Assembly (NCBI GenBank): GCA_013400975.1
Contig: WBMZ01004779.1
Location: 62,001-126,000 of the forward strand
Origin: Atrichornis clamosus
Lineage: Eukaryota; Chordata; Aves; Passeriformes; Menuridae
Length of the DNA: 64,000 bases
Reading direction: 5' to 3'
The translations under genes were made by a program, and so were the position numbers. Positions 26,346 to 39,890 of this stretch are shown here, piece by piece. Within the stretch, counting starts at the first letter, position 1, and every line of letters begins with the position of its first letter. Under the pieces are notes generated by a model. It saw nothing but the letters and a program-made list of their open reading frames with translations, was not told the DNA's origin and did no database searches.

Positions 26346-26507
26346 TCGATGACTTCTTAAGGATCTTCAAAACCTTGTTCACTTTATTCATTTGGTCTCA
26401 GGGCTGCAGAGAGGGGACGGGATCTCCCCAACTCCCGTGTCTCAGCAGCTCCAGCTCCCCAGGAAGGAGGGACAGCTGGAAGCAGGCAGGTCACTGGGAA
26501 AGCGCTC

Positions 26508-26529
26508 ATGTGTGTATGTGTGTGTGTGG
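26508..26529 (+). repeat. Short TG microsatellite
   Basis: About ten TG units with one TA interruption. Confidence 0.8.
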
Positions 26530-26568
26530 CTGTTTCAAAAGCTTCTTTCCACCCAAGGAGAGAGTTTT

Positions 26569-26603
26569 GGGTGGTGATGGGAGAGGGGGGAGGAGGGAGA
26601 GGG
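26569..26603 (+). promoter_or_regulatory. G-quadruplex motif in purine tract
   Basis: G-runs at 26569, 26579, 26585, 26595 and 26601 with loops of seven bases or fewer. It lies about 230 bp from the CT-rich tract, so the two form an asymmetric pyrimidine/purine pair of tracts. Confidence 0.4.
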
Positions 26604-27539
26604 ATTTCTTCTGCCTCTGTCCATCCACAGCTCTTGCAGACAACAGGAGCAGGCATTTCTTCTCCCTGATGACTTGGGAAAGCTCATAACTCACAGGGGC
26701 AGCAGATCCTGTATAGGGTTTTCAATTTCTGTTTTTGACAATACATGCATTCTGGCAGATTTCAAATACTCCTCAGGCAAAAGAGCCAGCATCAGCTCAG
26801 AAAAAGCAGTGACTCTTAAAGAATTCTGGCTTCTTTTCAAAGACTAGAAATAGCTAACGCAGACAGCAAATAATATCCACATCTATGAGAAACATTAAAT
26901 AACTCTGCAGGCTTGTAGGAAAGAACCTTGACTTTCCTGTGCTCACACAGTTGCTCACATTTACCCAGCACCTTTCAGCACTCACTTTCTCACCAGCATC
27001 TTTGGAAAAAGGCAAATAATTTCTCCAGTTTCCTGCATACACTGAGGCAATGCAAGGTGAAGTGGCTAGTCAAGACATTTTTAGCAGAACCACTCAATAC
27101 ATCCCTGCAAATAACTTCTCTTCCTGTTTCAAAAGCTTAGACTCTCTAAACTTTTCAAATAATTTAGAGCCTTTAAATGTTTCTAAGTGATCCTCTGGTA
27201 TTTTTACACAGACTTTAATGGACAACAACATGCAGCCTATAGTGTCCACCCAGGGCCACAGCTGTTCTCAGACTTGCCCAACCACTGAGATGAATGCCAG
27301 AACCCTGTGTGGGAAGCTCTGACATGACCCCCCGTCCATGGCAATCCCCAAAGACAGAGAGTTCGGAGCCCCTTCCACTGTTGCCATCCTAGCACTGCAA
27401 ACCAAGGCATGGGTGGGCAGTAAGAAGAGCATTCTCCTTGAAAGACTCATTTCGTTTGTAATGACAGTTCTCAGAGTCAGGAAGCTAAGTGGAAAATAAC
27501 CCTGTGTGCTTGGGAGCAACTGCCTGGGAATCAGGTGGA

Positions 27540-27662
27540 TGACAGGATGGGGCCCTGAGCAACTTAATCTAGTGGGTGGCATCTGTGCCCTGCCCATGGT
27601 GGGGGGCTCAGAACTAGATCTTTAAGGTCCCTTCCAAGCCAAACCAGTCTATGATTTTGTGA
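27540..27662 (+). mobile_element. CR1 LINE 3' fragment
   Basis: The stretch follows the avian CR1 3' UTR in order: GGGGCCCTGAGCAACTTAATC, TAGTGGGTGGCAT, CCTGCCCATGGTGGGGGG, AACTAGATCTTTAAGGTCCC, TTCCAAGCC, CAGTCTATGATTTTGTGA. It is a 5'-truncated, diverged copy, with no reverse transcriptase coding visible upstream. Confidence 0.9.
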
Positions 27663-30130
27663 CAAACACACGCCTTTACTGCTGACTTCTCAGCTGTAAA
27701 CCAGAGCATGAGACATCATCTAAGATAGAAGCTTAGTAACCCACTCATACCCAAGAGAACCAATAGCAGAAGCAGATTATCAGTTCATTAATAGTCAGGT
27801 CAACCCTGGGCCAACCTACAAAGGTATTTGGCTGCCTAGTTCCTATTGGAAAGAAGAGCTTCCCTTGGAAAACTCTGGGAACTGAGGTAGCTCCTGGCCC
27901 TGGGTCTACAGGTCCCCTGGGACCCCTCTGTCCTCCGGAGAGTCAACACCATCCTATCTCCCCCACTGATGCCAAGGAGATATCCATCGTGATTGTCTCC
28001 TGGCCATTTCAGGGAGGAAAGGTGACTTTTGGGCTAACTTGGGAAGAGCCTCTCCAACCAGGGCAGTGGGGTTAGTGGAACAGAAAGGACCCTCTCCAAA
28101 CCACCATGTGTGGGATGGACATGGCTGTTCCTGGCAGCAGGACCAAGAGCCTGTTAATACACCTAAAACTCAATTTAGAGCGATATAATTAAGTACAAAC
28201 CCTGCAGTAGATAGTATTAATGGATGTACAAATTGAATTATCATGCACTTCATTTAAGGCATTATAAATAGATCCATTACTCTCACCACTGAGCAAGATG
28301 CAGCCTACGCTCAGCACCCTTGTGAAGGCCAGCACAGGACAGAGCACAGCCACCAGCCACAGCCACTGCCAGCCTTGGGTAACCCTTTGAGGCCTGAACT
28401 CTCAGCACCCAGATGTGGCCACATCAGCAGTGCCACAGACCAGACCCCAAGTGCAAGATGTGGCGGATGCTTCTCTCCTTAAGGCCCAGCTTTTAGTGAG
28501 TCCTGTCTCCAGACAAGCAGCACTGTGCAAATTGCACCACCCCAGGAAATCGGGCCATTCCCATGCATCCCTCTGAGGCACAATTCTTCTCCTTCCACCT
28601 TTCTCCAGGGCAGGAGGTAATTTGCACTGTCTCCTCTCAGCAGTTTACCACAGACAGCTGGCTCAGTCTGCAGGAGCTCTTTTGCTGAGCAAGGATCTCC
28701 CCACCTCCCCTCCAGGATGTGCCAGCTTCCCTTTCCTCCTGTCCACGGGCAGCACCCAAACAGAGCCTGCTCCTGGCAAGAGCTCGTCCCAGTTTGCACT
28801 GGTCTCCACCATTCTTTGCACAATCTTCAGCATACTGCTATCCTTCCCCAGACTTCCTTCCACCTCCATCTCACTCCTACTCCAGACTCACTCCATTTCC
28901 TCTCTTTTCCTTTGGAGAATGGCTGTAATCCTTCATGTACTCCTAATCAGTGAGATTTATGAGTACAATTTCATTTTATTTTGATGGTTAATACTAGCAC
29001 TAATGCTGCTGTCATGTCGACATAATAATGAGACTACTAATACAAAACCAATCTAAGAGTCACTTCATTGGTCTTCAGTGTCATTAGTTAGAACTGACAT
29101 AACCAATTCAAGCCATCATTCATACTGAGTCACCATTACCACTTCCATAAAAGCAAACCACACGGATTTGGGACTGTACTGCAGCCCAGACTCTCAGTCC
29201 AGCTAGGAATGCCACAGAGGGTCATCCGAGGGCAAACTCCTTCTCATCTCATTAATATTTTAGAGAGCTGCAGCAACACAGTGAGCAGCAGGGAAGCAAG
29301 ACAGCGTGGAGCAACGCAAAGCATTTTGCTGAGATGAGCTCTCAGGGACCAAAGATACAACCTGCATGTCCCCTGTGACTGCAGATGCTGCTTGCACACA
29401 GCCCATTCTGCACTTTCCCACCTGCCACTGTAAAAGGCAACAAGCCACCATGAACCACCCAGGCCTTATAGGCTACTTTTTCCATTATCAAGTAATCACA
29501 AGATCTCTCTGTTTTGGAAAGATTTCTGCTTTATGGCCAGCCTGGCTGTTAATCCTGTATATTGCACTCACACTGCTTTCAAAATTTATTCCACAGTCAG
29601 GGCAGCAAGCTGCTGTAGTCATTTGAAGGCCAAAATCGCTGCCTCAAAGCACTAAGGATTTAAGAGGTGAAAAAAAACCTTCAAAGCATCTCACTAACTA
29701 CTGTGAGTACTGGGAACACTTTGGTTTCCATTCAGGTAATCACATACTCTTTTCATGTCCTACTCCCACTTAGTTTCACCTTTTGCTTCACACAAATTAT
29801 CTGAAGCTGTTTGATTTGAGCCAAGATTTGGGTAGAATTTAGGGAAGTTCAATAATAACAGAGTAATATTGCTAAGTTAATGTAAACTATTTACTCGTCC
29901 CTCCTTTTCCAATCAGAGTCCTACAGTTTAAGTATAGCTGCTATTAAGTGTCTTCCAAAGCCAACCACGCATGTTTCAAATTGGTCTCAATTTAGCGGTT
30001 TTATTTTGGTGTTAAATGATAGGGAACAGCATTAGCACAAGGGTCATTATGTGAGCCAGCAGCAGCACACAGTGGCTGCCTCTTCCCAACAAGACTAAGA
30101 ACAGCCTCCTGCTGCCCTTCAGCCTGGGCA

Positions 30131-30160
30131 ATCCTCCTCCTCCTCCTCATCCTCTTCTTC
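30131..30160 (+). repeat. CTC trinucleotide-rich tract
   Basis: An imperfect run of CTC/CTT triplets. Confidence 0.75.
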
Positions 30161-33100
30161 ATGCTCCTGTCTAATCCCACTCCTGACAGTAGAGCCATGC
30201 TGTGCCCTGTGGAAGAGCCTGCTCCCTCACCTGTAGCACTGTTAGGTATTTCTCAGGACATGCCAAGTGATTTCAAACAGGAAGGAAGCCAATACTAATG
30301 CCTTGAATTTTTATGAAGCATAGGTATGGTGCATCTGCCACAAACACAAAAGGGAGGGAGGTTTTCAGCAGGAGGACTCCAAGGAGCAAGGGATGCAGAA
30401 ACACAGCCCTAGTCGCCTGTGTCAGGTCACAGCTGACAGGTTTAAGCATACCCAAACCTGTGCCCGTGTTTTGGTAGGCAACCCTCAGGCAAAACTGAAG
30501 GCATCGTTCTCCAGAGAGTGCCTGGAACTAAGTTCCCAAAGCCATCACCGACTGCTGCACCAGGGTTCCAGGAACTCACACGCAACACCTGGGTCTGCTG
30601 CAGCACAGAGAGACACCACAGAGACACCGTGTCCTTGTTCAACCCTGAGCAAATGCCTCCAAACAAGGAGATGCATCCTATTCCAAGAACTATTTCACAG
30701 GTAAGCCCTTACCTGATCCTTCCCTACCACATCATATTTTGCTTGCTGCATGACTGAGTTTCTGTGAGGCTGGAGACAGCACAACACACTGCAGTTATTA
30801 ATCACACCATGCAGCACTGCTGTAAGGCTACATGTCATCAAATCTTCACCTGCTTTAACACCAATCTGTGGCACCAACCCCCTCTGCAAGTTTCTGCCGA
30901 TGCCCTGACATTTCATTCCCTTCCTTTCACTGTTTTCCAGATGTTTCAAAGACCATAAGAAGCTTTTGAGAAGACAACAGCTTGGTGTCTTGCACCTGCT
31001 GCATTTCAAGTGAATTATTTGGGGCTTTTGTCTTTATTACAAAACAATAAACGTGACAATAAATCAAGGCAAAAGAGAAAGAGGATAATGTTGGCAGTTT
31101 GCCACCTGTGTGCAGCACCTTACCAGCTTGACTGCAGCTACAGAAATGAAAGTTGGGGATTTCAAGATCTGCAAGTTCTGAAAGAGCACAAGCCTGGCAG
31201 AGCAATTAAGGATTTACGCAGCTACTTCCAACCACTCACAGTAAGCTAATGCTATTTCAAGGGAATGTGGTCTCAGAATTTAAATTTTCAAAAAAATTAA
31301 AAGGCTCAGATGGTTTTTTAAATCTTCACCATTTTAAAAGCATCAGGTGCATATTTGGCTTTTTGTTTATTTTTTCTGGGGCAGGAAAACACTAGCTGTC
31401 CAAAAATACCTGTGAAAGAATAAAGACCTGGAATCGCTGTAGAGACAACAAAACCCACACCAACCACATAAATAAATTTCAGTGCCTGACAGTGGTCACA
31501 GTATTTTCACTGTAACAATAACAACACTGGAACCAGGGCATAAACAGTGGCCATTTATCATGGGAAATGATATTAAACATGCCTGGGTAAAATATTACCT
31601 TATCTGACTCACACATTTTCTTTTCCAGGTCCTTTCCTGCAATTCCTTAATTTCTCTCACTTGTTTGATAGTGGTTCACAAGATCTTTCAGCACTGGCAG
31701 TGCCCTTCTGGCCTCCAAACATTGCTGTGTGATCATAACAACAGCAATTAATTCGCCCAGCTTCACTCAGGGAGAGCCACAGCCCTGGAAAAGTGGGGTG
31801 ACACTTTTGGTGACTGACACGTCTCCCCTGGGACTCCCAAATGCACGCAGCAGCCAAGCCCAGGAACATGAAGTAGACACTTTTCTACCGGAAGGGAAAG
31901 TGGAGAGACCAACATAGAATTGTTAAAGCAAAAGTCTGGGTTCTGTTTTGTGACAGTTTGAATGCTGCACAACTTGATGCTTTCAGGTACTGACTCTCAG
32001 CACTCTCATGCTATAGCCTCTCTGGAATTTTATTCTGGTTCAATAAAGAAATCTGGAAAGGTGACAACTCTGATCCTATGCCAAATGCAGACACAGCTGC
32101 CAAAGGAAGCAAGCTTAGAGAAACATGGAGCTTTTCAGGAGTATAAAGTATCACAAGTGGCTCAGTAGTATCCAAGTCTGAAGGGACTGACCCTGTAACC
32201 ATGGTTTCTTAGTGGAGGATGATCTCCACATCTTCACAGAGGCAAAAAAAACCCCATATGGGTCCAAAATTCTGCTTTCACATGAATCCCTGAGGCTTGT
32301 AAGTGAAGGACTAGAAAGAAAACAGTACTGAGAGAGATCATTTAGAAAGAGCAAACAGAGCCAAATTACACACGTGGCTTTTAAGACAGGATGGCTGGAG
32401 AACCATTAGTGGAATGAAACTGGAAGCTGCCTTGCCAGCCTGAAATCAGCCCAAGCGTGTCATGCAGAAGAGGCATTAAACAACAAGGAGTTTGTTTATG
32501 AGATGTGGAACTCAGTCCAAACCCTGGTGAAATATGGCCTGTGCTCAGAGGGTGGTTCAGATGGAGGTGGGGGATTCAGCAGCTCAGAAGAACTATGAAG
32601 ATATTTACTCTGCAGCAGACCAAAGATGTACTGACAATGCACCATGTTTCAGTGGGATGAGGTGGGCACAGTTTGCCCTCCCACCTCCAGAAATGTACCT
32701 GTTCTGCAGGCAAACAAGACACCACCACACCTCACACAGGGGCTCTGAGCTCACTCCCTCACAAGGGACTCACACTGACAAATGTTATTATTTTGCAGAT
32801 CAGAAAGATAAAGTGGAACAAACCCTACCTTATTCTCCAGCAGTGTCAGGCATGACTATGAATAATCAGCTTCTCAAAGCCTATCCCCAATTTTTGCAGT
32901 TGAAATAGCCCTGGCTGTCCTGCTGTAATCAAGAAATGGAGGCCAGAGGCAGCCTCCTGCAAGCAGGAGATGGCTCAGGCTGTAAGGACATCTGGCCAGA
33001 TCATGGAGAGGCCTCAGAGCTGCCAACTGGCCCCAAAATAGCCTTCCTTTTGCTGGCAGGGGATCCATGACTTCCCCCTAGGAGAGGTGAGTGGCATCGC

Positions 33101-35827
33101 TTCAGGACCTGTGCAAGGTGCCGGGCCACACCGCATGGTGCCAAGCCAACCCTTGCAATCAGCAGGACTTTGGCCTCAACCACCAGGCTAAAAACAGGGA
33201 TAAGAGCACATTCACCATCAAGATGCTCTGAAAAAACAAATACATTCAAGACCTCAAAGCACTCAGATGACACAGTAATCACAGCTATAAGACAGGAATC
33301 TGAGCTTATTTAGGAGGAAAAACAATTTAATTTGCTCCTTCAAATGAAGGATTCCTGTGGCCAGGGTTCAGACTTGATGAGAGCTACAAGAAGAAGGCTA
33401 CTCCCAAGTTTCTCACTGTTTCCCTCATCTTCCCTTAGCTTCCACCCAGGATCTCTCAGCTTGTGTGCCAGAGCTTCCTGGCTGGCTCCTTGTTCCATAT
33501 TAATTACAGGATCTGCTGACCCTTGAAGCTGCCACCGCCAGTGAGAAGCAGCCAGCTCACTGCTCCTCCTAAACCCCACCACCTTCTTCATGTTCTCAGG
33601 AGACCCCAATTGGAAATGAGGGCATGGGCTCATTACAGCTGTTCAGAGGCTCAGCTCTCCCACTCAGTTCCTGAGGGAATTGAAACAAAATGCTCTGGAA
33701 AGATGGCACTGCCAAGCAAAGCAATACACAGTGATGCTTCTGGCACAAGACGCCGAGTTCCCTCACCAGCACAGAAAGAAACAGAAAGAATGACACTTCT
33801 GGACCCAACTTCCCTCTTCCATTTACTTCTTTCTCCAGTGTCTACCACAGGTGAAAACCAAACCTCAGTGTGATTTCCATTTGCTCTCTGCCATCAATCC
33901 TCCTTTGCTTCCACATTGAAGTCAGGCATCAGGAGAATAGTTAAGGAAGGACATTTTCACACCACACACTGTCGGTACAGACGCATACACAGTCACTTCC
34001 CTAAGCTCCTTGAGGGTGTAATTTGCAGGAAGCCCAAATAAAGCAGATGTCTAAACCCCTAGGCTTGTGGAAGCAGGTATTACTAAAGCCTGTCACCAGT
34101 AGCAGTGAAGTTTAGCATATTCTCCCCAGACATTTAGGTTCAGTCCTGTAATCACTACAGATATACTCAGGTGAAGTTGAAGCTCTTATTGAAAAATAAT
34201 CACTGCACAGCAACTCCAAACAAACAACAGCTCTTGCTAAAGAACTTCATGACAGTAAAAACTCCCTGGATTCTGCGAGGACTAGGTTTCAGCTCCATGG
34301 CTTCCTCTGTGCCACTAGAAAAGCATTCACATTTCCATGCTGCTCTCATTTTCCCAAAACATGCTAAGTCTGGCAGCCCAAAAATAGCACTTGGTACCAG
34401 AACTTCAGGATGGAAGTAAAGGAAGAAGAAAAGCATGAGAGTGGAAACAAGGAGATGGACGAGTAGAGAAAGGAGGAATAGAAATAAAGGAGCTTTCTGA
34501 TTAAATGTACACTTTTCCAAAGGACTGACAGGCTTTAAGAGAACTTTTGATAGAAGCAGCTCCATTTTCACGGGCATCAGTGGGAGCCTTGCTACTGGCT
34601 GGGTCTGCTGTGTTTCTCCAAGGTTTCCAAGTCCACAGTAGCCACAACATAGATAATATTCAGAAACCAACTAGTTTGGGGGTCTGTCAGGGAAAGCTCA
34701 ACAGGGAAGAGAGGAGAGGGATGGATGGATCAGGCGGTGCAGGGAGTCTGGATGAAATGGCTGGAGGCCAAATGAGAAGGGCATGCAGTTGTGTTTTCTC
34801 TTCATATGCTACAAACACACACCACGGTGACCAAGCAGCCTGCTCAGCCCTGTCTTGCAAGTTCATTCCTGGTCTGGAACCACAGGGATCCATGGAGCTG
34901 CACAGGCTGCAAGCTCCAGCAACTGCAAATTGGGCTTGATGTGAATTTTCTCACTCTCCTACCACCTCCCACTGCAGACCTCAAATGAAGCTGATAAGAA
35001 TAACGCCAAATTCAGCCAAAGTCTCATGGAAATGCCAGACGTCAGTCTACTCTCCTGGAAATACATGCCCATGTTTTTGTGAGGAATACACTGAAATTTC
35101 AACTTCTTGGGAAAATTTGTAAGTTTAGATGTGCTCTGATTTAGAATTCATTTTTGTCCCACAAACCTCAAGAATGATTATGGAAATCAATTTCTCAGTG
35201 AGCTTTAATGCAAATAACCTTCTCTCCAAACAAATTCCTAAATCTCACTTGTTTCCTTCAAAAACATCCATAGCAATGACCACTGCAGGAGAACAGGAGG
35301 TGCTGCATCCATTTCAAGAGAGTGAAGAATGCCCTTGTCCTAATGAAGGAGAAAGCTCTAAACTTCTGAAAAAAAAAAGAATAAAGCCTGTAGCAGTTGA
35401 GACTCATTATCACCAACAAACAGTCCCAAATGGTGTATTTCAAGGTCTGTGGCTGACTCAGCTGTCAAAACCTACCATCACAATGCTTGTAAGAGCACTT
35501 CCACACAGTGGGGCTTCACAAAAACTCAACAGTCCAGCTCCTGGCAATTAAACAGAACCATCCATGACGTAAAAAAACACCAGTACCATCTTAGTTAAAG
35601 ACAGACGCGCTGGGTGAGTAAGACTTACACATGGAAATACTGTTTCCAAAAAATTCATCCACTGGAAATTATTCTGAAAAAGGATGGGGAGGAGAAACAG
35701 GTAAGTGAAGAGGGACAAAGAGATATTCAGAAGTTTGGGGTGAATCCAAAAACTAATTTAACAGCTGGGAGATTCCAAGGGAGAAATTGAAAAGGCAAAA
35801 GGAATTGCATTCAAAATGGCTTTTTCA

Positions 35828-35847
35828 TATTATTATTATTATTATTA
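35828..35847 (+). repeat. ATT microsatellite
   Basis: About six to seven TAT/ATT units. Confidence 0.85.
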
Positions 35848-37129
35848 CAGGGTTTGGAAAACAAATGCAGCATAATGATTGACCTGAGAGTGGGGGCATT
35901 TCCTTCTCCTTTTTTGGTGGCCAAAAGTCTTATTTAAACAGTTTGAAACCTACAAACCTCATCTATCATGGGAAGAGGAAGATGTTCTTGTATCTCTCCA
36001 TTATACAATCCCTCAACACATGCCAGGAAATGAGAGGGCTCGTGTTCCCTCAAGGAGGGAACAAAGCCAGCTCCTGCTGCCAAGCCACCTTGCTTTGCCT
36101 TGGACACACCACCTCCATTTTCTGTGCCCATGTCCAAAGCAGATGTGCAACGTGGAGGGGCCTCCTCAAGCCATGTTTATTAAACACCAGCCAAATAATT
36201 TAAAATATCTCAGCTGAAAATTGCTCTGAGAGTTGCAGGGAATGGCTTGTGCTGTCACCAGCTGCGATCTCTGATAACAGCTGATGGACGGAGCCCTGGG
36301 AGGCACCGTGAGAAATCCCTGAGCCCAACACCCACCCCACTGCACCACAGCGTGACAGCCCCACATCTCCTTCCTGTGCTACCAGCAAGGCATGAATTCC
36401 TGGTGGAACAAGCTCATCAAGTAATCATGACAAAAAGCATTAATGACCTTGCCTTTACTTGTGCCAAGACATTCTTAATGTGCATAACCACTGTGAGCGA
36501 TCAACACAGCTAAAAACACAAGCAGAAAAACCCCAGTCAAGTGAATATCACTCTGTTATTCCAGAACTTCTGACAGCATCCCATTATGTCAGACTGCATT
36601 GGGTAAGGTCATATAATCCATCATAACCTGACTTAATGAGACAATTAAAAACAAATGCATTTCATGGACAAACTGCATGCTATGCAGCCCTTCTCTGATT
36701 CCACTTGGCTTCACAATTTCTTAGGGGTGAAGAGTCCAAGACAAACAAAGAAGAATAAAGGAGTTATTTATTTAACTTCCTTTCAAGTACATGAAGCATA
36801 AAAATGATACTCTCCTTCAAATCACATGTAAATAGCTATATACCTGAGGTGGGTGATAGCAGAAAAGTTTCCCCAGGGCTGAACAGATCAAAAATACACA
36901 ACAAAGGCATTTTGATCCCTTACTTTATTTTTTTTCAGAGTTTTGGGTTTCTTTAAGTAACATAAGAGCAGGATGACAGCTAGGCTTTGCAGAAGGAGTG
37001 AAATAAAACAACAAATTCCAAAATTATCACCACAGATTGGTACTGCAAACCCACACAGCTCTCTGCCACCATAGCAGGACTACCCCAACCTGAAGCCACA
37101 GCATGTATGAAAATACAGAGCTTTGCTTC

Positions 37130-37220
37130 TTTTTTTTTTTTCCCAGTAAGAATAGCACAGGTGGCTCCTCAAAACAAAAAGGGGAAAAAAAAAGAAAGAG
37201 AGAAAAGAAAAAAGTGTGTT
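37130..37220 (+). repeat. T-run followed by purine-rich low-complexity tract
   Basis: A run of about twelve T at 37130-37141 is followed from about 37178 by an A/G-rich tract of mixed AAAAAG, GAAAGAG and AAAAGAAAA units. The frames across it give Phe- and Lys-rich peptides. Confidence 0.7.
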
Positions 37221-39549
37221 GGACCCTGCTCCATTGCCTTACATTGGACTCAAGCAAAGCACCCATCACTGCCTGCAACATTTGGAGAAGCACAGGCAGC
37301 AGCACAACTGCTCAGCTTGTCCAGCACACCAGAAGTCATGTTTCAGGCAATTAAGAGGGGAAGATTTAACTTGTCATTGTGGAAGATGCAGCGCCGGGGT
37401 TTGTCCATCACTGCAGTGGGGCACACCAGCAGGAAAGCCCCTGGGGCACACACACCTCTTCCCACACTGCCAGTAATCACTGGTGAGAGCTCCCAGCTGT
37501 CTCGGGCTGATTTTCCTGGGTCATTTACCGGTATCAGAGGTGACACTAATGCACTGCTCTTGCTGGTGAAACTTGCGCGCAAAACTCAATGGAGAGATCC
37601 CACCTTCTTCCTCATCCTGAGCATCTCGAAAGCAGCAAACCTGGCTCTTCCAGCAGCCAGCGTAACACAGATACAGACTCCAGAGTGACCCCGGGGCACG
37701 CACAGCATTCATACACGTACAGAATGGATGCCACAAGGTCACACAAACAGGGGCTACACAGACACAAATTAGAGCCACTCTGCAAAACATGAATCAGACA
37801 GCTCTGTGCTGATACAGCTGGCAACAAACTTTTGCTTTTTAAAAGCTGAGACATCTACTAACATTTGCTACTAGCCGTGGACATTTTTTCTTTCAGAACC
37901 TGAGGCCTCTCAGCTGCTGGCTGAACACAGGTTCAGCACAAGGGGCTGCTTTGGCCACGAATGACTGTGGAGGATCCTCTGCTTCAACACCCATGAAGGA
38001 CACTTTTGGTGGGAGGAGAGATGGATTTGCTCATCCTACAGAAAAGACAAGTGCTCTGTAACAATTTGAAAAAAATGAAGTTTTGTTCACCACGCTCAGG
38101 GAGACAGAAGAGAGGAAATGGAAGCCTCACTCCCCTCCCGCAGCCCGACCAAGGCTCTCTCCCTCCCCGCTGTGCACCACGAGGAGGGTGCGTTGCAAAG
38201 GCTGGAAAGAGCTGCAGCTCTGCACAGAGCACTGCACATTTCCAGGGATGTACAACAATGAGGCTGGGGCAGTTGCACATGCAGAGTACAGGGACTATTT
38301 AGCAGTACAAACTGTGGAACGAATGTATTCCTGTTTCCTAGCAAAGCAGTTACTGCATTTATTTTGCCCAAGAAAATTACAGAACTTCAAATGAGCAGTA
38401 ATCCCTGAGTCCTCAAATATCTTCATAGTTATTGAACTGGGTGATCTGAAAACCACCGCTCACTCAATGGAAAAATGGGATTTTTATAAATACATGTATC
38501 AGCAAATTAATATTTAATGTTTTCTGCACGTATCAGTGTTCAGGGCCTGCAATATTTAAGCTATAAGGCTTGTCAGAAAATGTAGTAGCCATGAGATAAT
38601 TACTTCTCTGGGGTATTTTGATGCACAAAAGGCAGTCAAGTGCTTGTATTATCTCAAGATTGTGATTATGTCATGATTATAACATTGTATAGAAACAGGT
38701 TATTGCCAGCAAAAAAAAAATTCCTACGTGATGACCACTCCATAGCTTTCTTGGCTCAAAATAATAGTATGTTCTTTCATTATCACAAATAATTACACCA
38801 CTGTACAAGCAATGTTGTCATTGTAATTGACACAATATTTGCATTAGAAGCTGCTTTCTGCAGTAAAATTCATTATTTAAAATACAAGAAATTCTCAGCC
38901 TAAAATGCGTTTTCTTCTATCCCCAAATTTAGAGCCAATTATACTTCTAGTCAGAAGGAAACCATTTCTAAAGTGTTCCTTTTTGTCCTTTCTGATATTT
39001 CTGAATAAAAATAAATGTCCCCTGTCAGCAAAATGCTAACATATGGGCTTTAGGAAGAATTCAGCTATACTTAAGTGCTTTGATGAATCAGGACCTAAAA
39101 TATTTTTTTAGCTACCATAAGCCTAATTCTGCCCTCTCCTTTTATGCCAGTGTCAATCTAGACTAACCTCATTCCCTGTAACACAGCTAAATCCAGACTG
39201 ACACCAGCACGGTCAGACCCAGCCTCCTGCTCTTCTAAAGACTTTCTCACTGCAAAACCCAAATAAAATTTGTTGCAAAGGCAAGTACCTCCCTTGAAAC
39301 TCCTTGTCCAGCAAAGTCCTACCTTCAGGTCCACCCTGCATGTGGGAATACATCAGAAGACAGCACCCATGCGCAGGTTTGCCAGTGCTGTGGACTGTTG
39401 GAAAATATTTCACTTTTTAGGGTAGCCGCCACTAAGCTGAGCCATGGGGAGGCTTATCTTTATGCAAGGTGAAAGCGCCAGTGCCAGCACTGATGCCAAA
39501 GCTTTGCCAAGCCTTTTTTCCATGGTGGATCTAGAGGGGAGGGGTCTGC

Positions 39550-39720
39550 ACACAGGGTGGCAACGCGGCCCCTGCTCCTCCCTGTGCTAGCCCAGGGATT
39601 TGCAGGGACACAAGCGGCCGTCCCACGCCGGAGGACAGCAGTGCAGCCCACACCACTGCTATGCCACCAGCGGTGGGGACAACTGTCGAGAGGCACGGAG
39701 CTGTGATTTCCACGGGTGCT
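39550..39720. promoter_or_regulatory. Small CpG cluster in the intergenic stretch
   Basis: About ten CpGs in 170 bp (AACGCGG, AGCGGCCGTC, CACGCCGG and others) stand out from CpG-poor surroundings. No start codon with splice donor is convincing on either strand. It may be a distal promoter or enhancer, or a local GC-rich patch. Confidence 0.25.
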
Positions 39721-39857
39721 TCTCCCAGCCCTGACAAATAAACGACTTACAGCAAATTGGTACTTCCAGTCCCTTTCAGGGTGATCTTCACCAACCTCCT
39801 ACGAGTCACAATTCACACCCTGAGAGAGGGAGAAAAGATTTACGGGAGCTGCGTAGG

Positions 39858-39890
39858 AAAAAAAAAAAAAAAAAGCAAACAAACAAACCA
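39858..39890 (+). repeat. A17 run with AAAC repeat
   Basis: Seventeen A residues, then GC and three AAAC units. This could be the tail of a retroposed sequence, but the upstream sequence is not recognised and no target-site duplication was seen. Confidence 0.75.

Larger units (their letters stand above)
13515..27539. other. Gene-free stretch upstream of GRIP2
   Basis: No exon, RNA gene or full mobile element is recognised. It holds a pyrimidine tract (16289-16312), a large inverted repeat (17322-17418), an ATT run (19029-19043), a 24-bp tandem duplication with adjacent hairpin (19065-19130), a candidate conserved block (23800-24060), a CT-rich tract (26288-26345), a short TG repeat (26508-26529) and a G-quadruplex motif (26569-26603). 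The longest frames, such as 22039-22506 minus and 17517-17897 plus, show no recognisable domain. Confidence 0.6.

Noticed and set aside
34200..34670. 156-codon minus frame with hydrophobic Leu/Phe-rich stretch resembling a membrane segment
   Set aside because: The hydrophobicity comes from reading an A-rich/purine-rich + strand backwards; no family resemblance and no CpG or promoter context.
37107..37688. 193-codon + strand frame, the longest in the window
   Set aside because: Its first 40 codons are translated homopolymer and purine repeat (Phe and Lys runs); the rest is low-information with a second overlapping frame. No splice context or homology.
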